From positions 124,001 to 188,000 of the forward strand of contig NZ_LPWA01000131.1 of the NCBI RefSeq assembly GCF_001510895.1: 64,000 bases of DNA, in the 5' to 3' direction. The notes under the pieces are model-generated. The model saw only the letters and a program-made list of their open reading frames with translations, did not search any database and had not been told where the DNA came from. This stretch comes from Mesorhizobium loti (GTDB lineage: Bacteria; Pseudomonadota; Alphaproteobacteria; Rhizobiales; Rhizobiaceae). This document shows, in pieces, positions 8,878 through 18,300 of the stretch (its first letter is position 1; every line of letters begins with the position of its first letter). Made by a program: the position numbers and the translations under genes.

Positions 8878-10398
8878 CTAGACCAGATCCACCTCGACCC
8901 ACAGCCCACCGCGACCACGAGCGGGGTCGCGAGGCGCGCTGCGCACCGCCAGGATCGAGCCTGAAGGCGAAGCGAACGCCGGCTTTCCATTCGCAGTCGC
9001 CAGCCAGTGATCGTCGGCCCGGATGACGCGGCCGCTGGTCTTCGTCATGAGCGCGGTCAGGATCGGATCGTACGGCATGGCGCCCCAATGCACGTTTTGA
9101 GCGTCGATCTTGTTGGTGGGAATGAAAGCCGAAAGGTCGGTGCTGGTGATCAGCTCCAGGCCCTGCTTCTGCGGCGTAGCGTTCTGGCTGCCGTGATGGG
9201 CAACCTTCAAGTAGACCGTGCGCGCCATCAGGTCCGACGCTGTGACGGTCTTTTCACCCACCTGGAATTTCAGATCCTTCCAGCTCAACCAATTGCCGAT
9301 CTGGGCATCACCCGGGAACAAGAAGACGCGGCCGGTGTCGGTGAATTCAAAGGCGAGCACCAGGCTGGTGTTGTTGACGCCGCGATCGAGCTGCAGCGCG
9401 AGGTCGGCGGCAATTCCCATCCAGTCGGCGTCGATGCGCCGCCAGGACTGGTCGACCCCTTCCGTCGGCGAGGCGTTGGTAACAGGCCCGGAATAATGCC
9501 CGCGTACAAAGGCGCCGATGTCGGATGCCGGGGCGCCTTCTGTGTAACCATTCAGCGCCGCCGTCAATTCGGTACCAATGTTACGCTCGAACGGGCTGAG
9601 CTCGTCCACAAAGGTTCCATCATGGCTTTCGTTCACCGCAAGCCCGGCGGCCAGCGCCCGCGCGCTTGGCCCTCCCTTGGAGAGCGGATACATTTCGCCG
9701 GCCTTCTCTTCGAGCCGAAGCGCCGCCCTGTCGCGCGGCGGACCGAGCACGTAGATCCTGAGATTGGGCAAGTCGGGATTCGCGGGCAACGGCCCGCCCG
9801 GCTCGAAGTAACGCGGCGGCTTATTGGAAAGCCTGGCTGCCGCGTCGCGCGCGGCGCGCACCTTTTCGCCGGCCACGCCAAACTGGAAACTGAGGACGGA
9901 CTGCAGGCCGTAGCGAATGTTTTCGACATAGGGGGTGAGCGCACGCTCTGCGTCCAGCTTCCGGCTTGCGCTCTGCAACGCCGTCAGCGCACTGGTCTTG
10001 AACTTGTCGATCTCCGTGGCTTCCGGATCGGCGGCATCTTCGGTCCATGCCATCCAAACTTCCTTGATCCTGAAGCCTTTAAATAGGTCGTTCGACGTCA
10101 GGAAAGCCGATACGTGGTCCCAATGCTCATGCGTGACGACCAGAACGTCGATCTCGCCCTTCGTCTCGTTTCTGATATCGGCGACAATGTCGGCGGTCAG
10201 CTTCGCGCCGCCCTTGATGGACACGTGGATACCGCAATCGATGAGGATGCGGAAAAGTGAGCCGTCCGCCTTTGGCAGGCTCAGCAGATGACAATCGCCA
10301 ATGCCCTGGCAATAATGCCGCACAGTCATTGCGCGACCGCCCGCCGCGGGGTTGGCCGCTGTTGCTGCCGTTCTGCGACGCGCCGGCTTTCTAGGCAT
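8878..10398 (-). CDS. MBL-fold metallohydrolase paired with the double protease
   Basis: 506 residues. The metallo-beta-lactamase fold is shown by THEHWDHVS (HxHxDH zinc motif, residue about 93), an acidic ligand in FLFPGDAQIGNW and a late His in YLKVAHHGSQNATP. The pattern resembles the ComEC/Rec2-type MBL domain, here as a soluble protein without membrane helices. About 200 residues of unassigned sequence sit between the first motif and GDAQ. The start is the ATG at 10398; its first 8 bases overlap the 3' end of the protease gene (ATGCCTAG), which implies translational coupling. The substrate is unknown: relatives include nucleases, phosphodiesterases and thiolesterases. The pairing suggests that it works with, or on the same target as, the protease. 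Confidence 0.85.
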   Translation of the reverse strand: MPRKPARRRTAATAANPAAGGRAMTVRHYCQGIGDCHLLSLPKADGSLFRILIDCGIHVSIKGGAKLTADIVADIRNETKGEIDVLVVTHEHWDHVSAFLTSNDLFKGFRIKEVWMAWTEDAADPEATEIDKFKTSALTALQSASRKLDAERALTPYVENIRYGLQSVLSFQFGVAGEKVRAARDAAARLSNKPPRYFEPGGPLPANPDLPNLRIYVLGPPRDRAALRLEEKAGEMYPLSKGGPSARALAAGLAVNESHDGTFVDELSPFERNIGTELTAALNGYTEGAPASDIGAFVRGHYSGPVTNASPTEGVDQSWRRIDADWMGIAADLALQLDRGVNNTSLVLAFEFTDTGRVFLFPGDAQIGNWLSWKDLKFQVGEKTVTASDLMARTVYLKVAHHGSQNATPQKQGLELITSTDLSAFIPTNKIDAQNVHWGAMPYDPILTALMTKTSGRVIRADDHWLATANGKPAFASPSGSILAVRSAPRDPARGRGGLWVEVDLV

Positions 10399-13300
10399 GG
10401 TCGTCGTCTCCCTCGCTGGCGTGCAGCATGGCGAAAGGCTCCGAAACGCCTTTGCCGAAATAGAGCGCCCGAAGCGGCGACAGGTAGTTCGCGGTCGCCG
10501 TATCGGCTTGGCGCTTCTGCCTTTCGCGGCTGCCGGTGTTCTTGATGATCGAATAGCGGATCTCTTCCTGATCCTGCCTAGGATCGATGATGATTGTCGC
10601 GCCGCCGCGAAACCAGACAAAGTCCTCGCCAGGCTTCACGCCTTTGAGCCTCGGCGTCCCGTCAAGGCCGATTGGAACACGCTGCTGTATGACGGCGATG
10701 ATCTCGGTGCGGAACGAGCCGTCCTGCTCGATCCGGCGGGTCGGGCGCACGCTGGGGATGTCGAAGGTCGTTTCGCCCTTGGCTACCTTGTGTTGCACGG
10801 CGCCGTCCTTGGTGTAGCGCGGCAGATCGGGCAGCAGCCCGAACTGCTTGTAGTCGTCGGGATTTGCGGCAAAGGCCCGGTGCATAGCCTGCCATAACGT
10901 GCGGCGGTTCTTTTCGTTGAGGGTAAAGATGTCCGAGCGCTTGAGTTTCTGGTTCCAGCCGAGATCTATCTTCGATACGGCTGCGCTAAGCCAATCCGGC
11001 TTCGGGTCGTCCGGCGCGTTCCAGGCAAGCGTCTCTTCCGACACGGTCCGCACATCGCGCGGCAGAAGCTTGCGCTTGCGGAAGGATTCCATGAATGCCA
11101 GCCGGTAGTGGAGCGGGTCATCGGGAAAAGCATCGATATCGGCCGTTATCAGCGCCCGCAGATACTCGCCGAAGGTGACGTCGACCGCTGGGCAATAGTC
11201 GAGAGCGCGAATACACATTCTCAGCATCTGCTCGGCGATCTTGGCAACCTCATCCGTGAGGCGTTCGACCAGGCTGGGATGGAGGCTGCCGGCCGGCAGC
11301 ACGCCGGTTCCGCCGGTCGCCAGCTTTATCAGATCGCTTGTGCGGCGGTCGACGATCGCCAGAAACGCCTGATAGACGGCAAAGACAAGGATCGAGCCTC
11401 GATCATGCGGCTCGAAGGTCTTGTCGTAGTCGAACGGATCTCTGATATAGTCGCGCAGCGGGCCGGCGCGGCCACTGCCTTCGCCGAACTGCGCGGCGAT
11501 GCCGGACAGCAGCGTCTCGGCCGAGATTTTACCCCCTCCTCTGGCGATTCCGAAACTGACCAGTTCCCTGAGCGTGAAATGCTGGAACAGGGCGACGATG
11601 TCCGCGAAGGCCTCGTGAAATGCCGGCACGTCCGGGTTGGAAGCCTCCTCGAAATGCCGGTGCAGCCCATCGAGCAGCGCATGCGACATCTCATGGGCGA
11701 TGATGTCGCTCGACAGGCATGAGAAGACCGTCGTGCCCGGCGTGGTGACATCGCCGTCCTTGCTCTCAGCCGGGAAATAGCCGAACAGCAGAGCCTTCTT
11801 GTCTGGACTGTAGTAGGCATTGCCGGCGCGCAACGCATGAGGATAGATGCGCAGCCGCGGCACCTCGTAGGCCTTCACCTCCATCCCGCGGCTACGGCCG
11901 TCGCCCCCGGCATAATGCGGAGCCCAAAGCGCGCGACGCCCCAAGGCGCGCTCGAAATGGCCAATGGTGGTCATGGCGACGGCATAGACCATTTGCTGGT
12001 GGAACTTCGGATTGCCTTCTGAAGGCGGCAGTCCGTCCTGGGCGAGCAAGGTCCTGTCGTTGAGATCGACCGGATCGTAGACCCGGTTGGACGCGGGATC
12101 GACATCGACGACTTCGAGATACTCGCCGATCGGCCCGGGGAGTAGCGGCTTGTCGGTCGACGGCTCGTCGTCCCAGGGAACCGAGAGGGTCGCCTGGTAA
12201 ACCGACACCGAGTCCAGTCGCTTGGCCACCGATGGATCGAGCGCATAGATGCGCAAACGCCGGTTCGGCGGCGGCAGCGGGTGCGGCGGTCTGCGCTTGA
12301 TGGGCGCCGCCGTCGCCTTGGGTGGCTTGGCCGCGGCGGCGGCTTTGGCCCCGGGCCTCGCCAGGACACTCTCGAGAAAGGCCCTGAGCGGCTTCGACGG
12401 ACGGCCATCGTCCAGCGCGGCTTCCAGATAGCGATTGCGCGCGGCAACCGAGATCGCCTTCGGGTTTCCGTCCGGGTCGGCGATCGCCACGTCGACCGAT
12501 GGATATTGCTGCGCCATTTGGGTCAGTTCGAGCGCCAGCATCTTGCGTTGCTGGGGAGCCACCGCCGCCAGCGAATTGCTTCCCGTGATGAATTCGAGCC
12601 AATCCCACGAATATTTTGCCGGCGGCAGTTTCTTGAGCTGGCTCTCCAGTCGCGGCATGACGGCAAGCGCCGCATCCGCCCTGAGCACGCCCTGACCGAT
12701 CTTCTCGGCCGTCTCGGTCTTGCCCATGGCCGCGGTCGACTTCAGTGCCGCGGAAAACAGCGCGAAGCGGACGGCCTCGATGCGCATCCATGGCTGCGAA
12801 TAGGTCTTCACACGATCCCAGTGCTCGGCCAGCCAAAGCGCAGCGGCTGCCGCGATCTGCGGCGTCGCCGCCGACGTGCCGTTGCCATCCATGTCGACGA
12901 CCTTGGCGCAGTCGATCTCCGCCCAGGGCACGTTTGGCGTGTAGGCGCCAAGCGCCGTTTTCATCTTCGATGGCGGGCCATAATTGCCCTGCATGGTGCC
13001 GAATGCGAGCCCGGCATAGGCACGGCCGTCGCCCATCACGCCGCACGCCGCCAGCACGCGGTTGTAGCGCGCGGGATAGACGATGCTGCGCGGCGTGATG
13101 GTGAAATTGTTGCCGGCCGCGGTCACCATGACCAGGCCGTGGTCGTAAGCGAGATTGACGGCATCGACCAGCGCTTGCGAGGCGAGGCCGCCCATGCTCA
13201 TCGACAGCACCTGCGCGCCTTGCTGGCGCGCATAGTCGATGCCTTGCACCATGGTGCCCGTGGTCAGGCGGACCACCCAGTCTGCGATGCGCACCGGCAG

Positions 13301-14050
13301 GATCTTTGCCAGCGGGGCGCCGCCGACGAAATCGGTGAAGCCCGGCCAATGCGGCGACGTGCCGTCGAGCTTGTTGCCGGCAAGCAGGCTGAGCGTGCCG
13401 GTGCCGTGGCCGCGATTGCTGGTCAGCGTGCCGGCGGGCGCATGATCGGTGGCATTGTTCGGCCCGGTGCCGTCATCGACGAAATTGCGCTGCTTTGCCG
13501 TAAGAAGCCCGGCCGGCAAGGTGCGGTGGCCTGGATCGAAGCCGGTATCGAGATGGGCAATGATGATGTTGGCCTGCTTGGCGCTGACCTTACCGCGGGC
13601 AGCGGCGAACTGGCTGAAGGACGGCCCGGCATTCCAGGTGACACCGTCCTGCACGACCGCTTGGCCGCCATGGGGATCCTGGTCGTCGAAGGTGCAGGCA
13701 GGGCTGGCGCTCGCCGCCATGCCGCGATCGCCGCTGCCGTTCTTGTATTCCCATCGCTGTTCGATATCGGGTTCAACTGCCAGAACATCTGCGCCCACCG
13801 CCGCGAAATCTCCGCCACGGGCTACAAGCTTGTGAGCATCGTCCCAGGGATTGTCCGATCCCGTCGCCTTGGCAGAAACCCGTAGCCAGGTCGCGCCGCC
13901 ATGGGCCACTGCGCCGAGGTTTGCGCCTGACGCATCTGGCGGCAGGGTCAGGATCGGTTCGGCGTCGATGCCCCCTATGCCGAGCGACCGGCCTTGCGCT
14001 GCAAGCGCGGAGCCGTCGCCGCGAACCTTGACCAGGAGTCCCCTTGCCAT
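10391..14050 (-). CDS. Subtilisin-gluzincin double protease fusion
   Basis: 1219 residues with two different protease domains. The S8 subtilase domain has its triad in IIIAHLDTGFD (Asp, about 168), RGHGTGTLSLLAG (His, about 213) and GNGTSAATPQIAA (Ser, about 392), with an oxyanion Asn in TAAGNNF. A Pro/Lys/Ala-rich linker (about 575-605) leads to a second half with a zinc motif HEMSHALLDGLH (about 786). AFHEAFADIVALF follows about 27 residues on, the spacing of the third Glu ligand in thermolysin-like gluzincins. No signal peptide is visible, so it is probably cytoplasmic. The ATG at 14050 is preceded by a strong GGGGAGG; the 110 upstream codons of open frame have no domain. The final 8 bases overlap the MBL-fold gene. 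Confidence 0.88.
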   Translation of the reverse strand: MARGLLVKVRGDGSALAAQGRSLGIGGIDAEPILTLPPDASGANLGAVAHGGATWLRVSAKATGSDNPWDDAHKLVARGGDFAAVGADVLAVEPDIEQRWEYKNGSGDRGMAASASPACTFDDQDPHGGQAVVQDGVTWNAGPSFSQFAAARGKVSAKQANIIIAHLDTGFDPGHRTLPAGLLTAKQRNFVDDGTGPNNATDHAPAGTLTSNRGHGTGTLSLLAGNKLDGTSPHWPGFTDFVGGAPLAKILPVRIADWVVRLTTGTMVQGIDYARQQGAQVLSMSMGGLASQALVDAVNLAYDHGLVMVTAAGNNFTITPRSIVYPARYNRVLAACGVMGDGRAYAGLAFGTMQGNYGPPSKMKTALGAYTPNVPWAEIDCAKVVDMDGNGTSAATPQIAAAAALWLAEHWDRVKTYSQPWMRIEAVRFALFSAALKSTAAMGKTETAEKIGQGVLRADAALAVMPRLESQLKKLPPAKYSWDWLEFITGSNSLAAVAPQQRKMLALELTQMAQQYPSVDVAIADPDGNPKAISVAARNRYLEAALDDGRPSKPLRAFLESVLARPGAKAAAAAKPPKATAAPIKRRPPHPLPPPNRRLRIYALDPSVAKRLDSVSVYQATLSVPWDDEPSTDKPLLPGPIGEYLEVVDVDPASNRVYDPVDLNDRTLLAQDGLPPSEGNPKFHQQMVYAVAMTTIGHFERALGRRALWAPHYAGGDGRSRGMEVKAYEVPRLRIYPHALRAGNAYYSPDKKALLFGYFPAESKDGDVTTPGTTVFSCLSSDIIAHEMSHALLDGLHRHFEEASNPDVPAFHEAFADIVALFQHFTLRELVSFGIARGGGKISAETLLSGIAAQFGEGSGRAGPLRDYIRDPFDYDKTFEPHDRGSILVFAVYQAFLAIVDRRTSDLIKLATGGTGVLPAGSLHPSLVERLTDEVAKIAEQMLRMCIRALDYCPAVDVTFGEYLRALITADIDAFPDDPLHYRLAFMESFRKRKLLPRDVRTVSEETLAWNAPDDPKPDWLSAAVSKIDLGWNQKLKRSDIFTLNEKNRRTLWQAMHRAFAANPDDYKQFGLLPDLPRYTKDGAVQHKVAKGETTFDIPSVRPTRRIEQDGSFRTEIIAVIQQRVPIGLDGTPRLKGVKPGEDFVWFRGGATIIIDPRQDQEEIRYSIIKNTGSRERQKRQADTATANYLSPLRALYFGKGVSEPFAMLHASEGDDDHA

Positions 14051-14651
14051 GGCGCACCCCTCCCCGGAAATCGAATCATGGCGTCGGCTGTCAGCTCCAG
14101 TCAAGCCAAGTTTCAAGTCATGATTCGATCGATCTATTTGCCCCCTTGAAATCACGTCGATTGTGTTTCGACACGGATCTGCTTGGTGTCTGAAACATAC
14201 ATTCGGCAAATGACAATCGCGCCGGCCGGCCGGCGCTTCTGTGACCGCCTTCACATACGCCGGGCGAGCTTCACGCACAGATATCGCACCGGGTGGCACC
14301 GGCTTCTGCTTCAACGCACGGGCTCGAATGGCTTCCGGACCTGAAAATGGGGTCGGCCCTCGGCAGGGAATTTCGATCACCTAGCCATTTTCAGATTTGC
14401 TGTCCGCGCGCGTCGGTCACCTCCCGCCACGCGCGCGGACGGCGTTTCAAAGATTGGTTCGTGTCCGCCAGCGCGCTCCGATCTCAGTGCAAGGAAAGTT
14501 GCCGGCTAATTTAATGCCTGCGGCTCACGTCTGGCGCTCGATCTTCACCAAAGGCCGTCGTGTTGCCGTGACCGCCACGAAAGGAGACCAGGCCTTGATC
14601 GAGCACGCACTTGTCATACAATTTCCGCTCAACGAGAGGCGGAATCGCATC
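14051..14651. other. Gene-free divergent intergenic region (601 bp)
   Basis: This lies between the divergent protease and Crp-family genes. Open frames cross it, but none has a ribosome site or recognisable family. A patch around 14118-14180 (CATGATTCGATCGATCTA and following bases) is more AT-rich than its surroundings and is the likeliest promoter area for the minus-strand operon. No Crp-type palindrome could be seen with confidence. Confidence 0.4.
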
Positions 14652-15338
14652 ATGTCGACAGCCGGCGTAGACGACCGGGGCGCCGTGCCGCGCCTGGCGC
14701 GGATCGATCCGCGTCAGTTCGATCTGCTGTTCGGCGGCTGTAAGATCGAACGCTACGCCGCGGGTCAGCACCTGTTCGTGCAGGAGGACGCGTCCGACCG
14801 CATCTACGGCGTTATGAACGGCACCGTCGAAATCTCGCTCTATTCACCGGGTGGGCAGAAGCTGGTGGCCAATATCGAGCTCTCGCGCAGTCTTGTCGGC
14901 GAGATCGGCGCTCTGGACGGACGCCCGCGAACGGCAACCGCGATCTGCCTCACCGCATGCGAGCTGGTTTCTCTCAGCCGGACACAACTCTTTGATCGCA
15001 TTGAAAAAAATCCGCCGTTGGCGCGTGCCATGATTGAACTTCTGTGCACGCGGCTGCGCTGGATCAGCGGCGAGCTCGGCGACCAGGCCTTCTTCGGCAT
15101 CGAGGCCCGGCTGGCGAAGCGGCTGGTGTTCCTCAGCGGCGTCATGGCCGACGCGGCCGGCTGGATCCCGATCTCGCAATCGGAGCTCGGCGAGTTCCTC
15201 GGCGCGACCCGCGAATCCGTCAACAAGACACTTAACGACTGGCGCAACCGGCATATGATCGCCATCAGGCGCGGCGGGCTGCGCATCATCAATGCCGCCG
15301 CGCTGAACCACATCGCCGAATCGCAGGACGACGACTGA
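14652..15338 (+). CDS. Crp/Fnr-family transcription regulator
   Basis: 228 residues. The N-terminal cyclic-nucleotide-binding jelly roll runs through YAAGQHLFVQEDASDRIYGV to the phosphate-binding-cassette-like SLVGEIGALDGRPRTATA. The dimer helix follows (about 115-145), then a C-terminal winged helix with IPISQSELGEFLGATRESVN as recognition helix. The Fnr-type cysteines for an iron-sulfur cluster are absent, so effector binding (cAMP or similar) is more likely than oxygen sensing. The ATG at 14652 is chosen for GAGAGG about 11 bases upstream. It converges on the P450-peroxidase gene, with only 17 bp between stop codons. A class III cyclase gene sits 4.4 kb away, so it may respond to that enzyme's product; this is inference. 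Confidence 0.9.
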   Translation: MSTAGVDDRGAVPRLARIDPRQFDLLFGGCKIERYAAGQHLFVQEDASDRIYGVMNGTVEISLYSPGGQKLVANIELSRSLVGEIGALDGRPRTATAICLTACELVSLSRTQLFDRIEKNPPLARAMIELLCTRLRWISGELGDQAFFGIEARLAKRLVFLSGVMADAAGWIPISQSELGEFLGATRESVNKTLNDWRNRHMIAIRRGGLRIINAAALNHIAESQDDD

Positions 15339-15355
15339 GCGGATTTTGACCCGAA

Positions 15356-18300
15356 TCAGAGCCGCGAAATCAGGTAGCGCAGCGCGGACCGGCTCGGCAT
15401 GAAGAAGTAGCCGCCGCCCTTCGTGGTAACAAATTGCGGCATGTCCTTAAGCACCGTGACCTTTTCCCATGACGGGACCGAGAACCGGCCGCCGCCGTCG
15501 CGCGCGCCGATCGTCGGATCCTTTTCGCCGACAAGACCCTGGAACGAGCTCGACGAGACCCAGGTCTGCTGGATGAATTCGTACTGACGTTCGATGTCGG
15601 CGTTGAGGCACATGAACAGCAGCCCCTTCTCGACCGTCCCGCTCCGGCCCTTCTTCTCGTAGGTGCGGCCGATGCGCAGGATGCGATGGCGCTTGCCGAT
15701 CCTGATCTGAGTCTCGCGGTCCTCGCCAAGCGAATCGCGCGGATTGGAGCGGCGTATGTGCGAGCCGAGCGGACAGCGATGCCCTTGCGGGTCCTCGGCG
15801 CCAAGCGCGAAGTCGTTGTCGACGCCGCGGCCGGGGCGGCCATCGGGGTTGCGCACCAGCGAGCTGCCGTCCTGCCAGCGCCCGAGCATCTTGGCCGCCA
15901 CCCAGCGCGGCGTGATGGCGTCATCGCCGGTCTCGCGCGCTGCCCGCGCGGCGGCTTGCTTGCAGTAGTCGTCGAACAGCTCGACATGCTGCTCGAATTG
16001 ACGCACGACGAGGAAGGAGCCGTTGCGGCCAAAGTCGCGCGGCGGCGGAGGCTGACCGGGTATCTGCCGGTTGCGCCGCACCTGCGACAGGATGCCTGTG
16101 CGATCCTGCGCTGCCTCGACGGAGGGCGACGCTGGATAGAACCCGTGCTCGTCGCGATAGCCGAACAGGAACTCGCCGGGCGCGACCAAGTGCATCGGCG
16201 CGGCACCCTTGTTGGCGCGCGACGTGCCTCTGACGATCGGCTGCGAGACACCGTCGGCAAAGCCGAAATGCTCATAGGCGCGCGAGCGCTCCGGCTTGCC
16301 GTTGATGCCGGCATGCTGGGATTTCGCGCCGTCCTTCTTCGGCGAGCGGTTCACGACAAGCGGCAACTCGGCGACGATTTTCATCCCGGCGCCCGTCGTC
16401 TTTCGCTTCGCCGTCGCGACCTCTCCCTTGAGGGCCGCCGGCTCTTCGGCATAGCAGATGACGACCGCGTCGACCGGCGTCTTGGCCGAGCCCCACTGCC
16501 ATTTGTCAGCCGCGTCCGGGCCGGTGTCATCGAGGATGCGGCTGCGCTCCGGATTGCCCATGCCGTGGCGAAAAGCGGCTGGAAATGTATCCAGCGGATC
16601 GTCGTCGACGCCGCCTTCCAGCCCGAGACGGCGAAGGCCGTCGGGACCGAAGGCCACCGTCATGGCTCGTCCGGCAGGCACGCCGTCGCCGAAACTCGTT
16701 TTGTCGATGACGAAGTCCAGCCACGCTTTGCGTTGCATTGCCGGCAGCTCTTCAGGCACCCGGATCGCCAGCATATGCGCGTAGCCGAGCGCGCCGAACG
16801 GGCCGAAGAAGATCGATTGGATCTCGCCCGCTTCCAGCTCTTCGAGAGGCGATGGCGCCGGTTCACGGCTGGCGGTTTCCGCCGGCCTTGCCTGCGGCCG
16901 CTGCAACGAGCCGAACAGGCTCACCCAGTCGCGCGCCTCGTTGCCGGTGGCCGAAGCGATGCCGCGCCTGATCCTGGAGTTGATGCGGATGCGCGTGGTG
17001 TTGAGATGGGGATAGGCGGAGTACCAGAACAGCGTCGGCACTTGCTGGCGCCGCGCCCAACGCTTGAAGCGGTCGCCGTCGCGCGCTCCGTCGAGGAAGA
17101 GCCAGCGTGTGCGCGGATAACCGTCGGTGTTGCTCCACACCCCGGTCAGGCCTTCCGAGGCCTTGGCGATGAAGTCCTCCAGATAGCTTTCCCAGCTGCC
17201 GCCGTAGTTGGAGAAGAACATGAGTCTGTCGGTGCCCGGCAGCAGCACCCAGCGGGCGAAGTGAATGGTGTTGATGGTGGCAAGGAATCCCGGCTTGAAC
17301 ACTTTCTGCGCCGATATCGAGATCAGGTAGAAGGAAAGCCTCAGCGCCAGCCGCCGCAAGGTGCCGGCCTTCATCGTCGAGATCGCGGTCAGATGGTTCT
17401 GCGCGCAGTGATCCTCATTGGCGAGGATCCTGTCCAGGGCGCCAATGTCGACCGGCGTGTTCTGCGGCCGGTCCTTGTCCTCGAGGCGCCGCAAGCCCAG
17501 GAAGCACAAGCCGACGAACAGCAGGGCGATAGCCAGCAGCCCCAGCACCGCCAGCAGAAGCGCGGTGCCGGCAATTGCGATGTTGGTGAAGGTGATGCCG
17601 TGCGGGTTGCCGAACACAAGCACATAGGTCATGCGCCAGAAGGCAAGCACGACGATCGCGACGGTTGCAAGCATCGCCGGTGCAAGCAACGTCGTCGTCA
17701 AGGCTCGCCACCAGCGGCCCGGCGGCCGCTCCAGCAGGCTTTCGGCCGGCTCGAAGGCCCAGCCGAATTCTCCCAGCGACTGGGCATGCCGGCGCGCTTC
17801 GGTAAGCACCGCAAGAGCGTTGCCGGTACCGGAACGCGGCTTTTCGACGATCTCGCGCACACTGTCGGCAAGCTTGGCCTCGGCCAGGATGCGGCGCACC
17901 GAATGGCCGGGCGTGCCCGAAAAGACCAGCCCTGCCGTGCTGCCGAAGGACGGCGATATTTCGATGTGATGCTTCTTCAGGAAGCCGTCCAGCGAGCCGC
18001 CGTCGGACAGACCGCAAACGTCCCTGAAGATCGGCCGCAGCCGGTGGCCGATGGCTTGCGTGACGGCGCCGATGACATCATCGGCGCTGCCGTCGCCGGA
18101 GATTTCGAACACGAGCGCTCCGGTCTCGAGGCCTGATTTCTCGTCCTTTCCGGTGGCTGCGACTGCCAGGCTGGTGAAATGGATCGAGCCCACCTTGTCG
18201 AGCGCGCCACCCACCTCGTCGATCGCCGGATTGCCGAGGGCGCCGACCTTGTCGCGCACGGCATCCAACGGCACCGCGCGCCTGATCGGGCAAACCACGG

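Noticed and set aside
12281..13885. 534-codon open frame antisense to the double protease
   Set aside because: It is a shadow of the coding strand, with no ribosome site and no family motif.
15686..18136. 816-codon open frame antisense to the P450-DyP gene
   Set aside because: Composition is that of a GC-rich shadow frame (long Arg/Ala/Val/Gly/His-rich runs), no domain is visible, and the opposite strand has a fully motif-supported gene.
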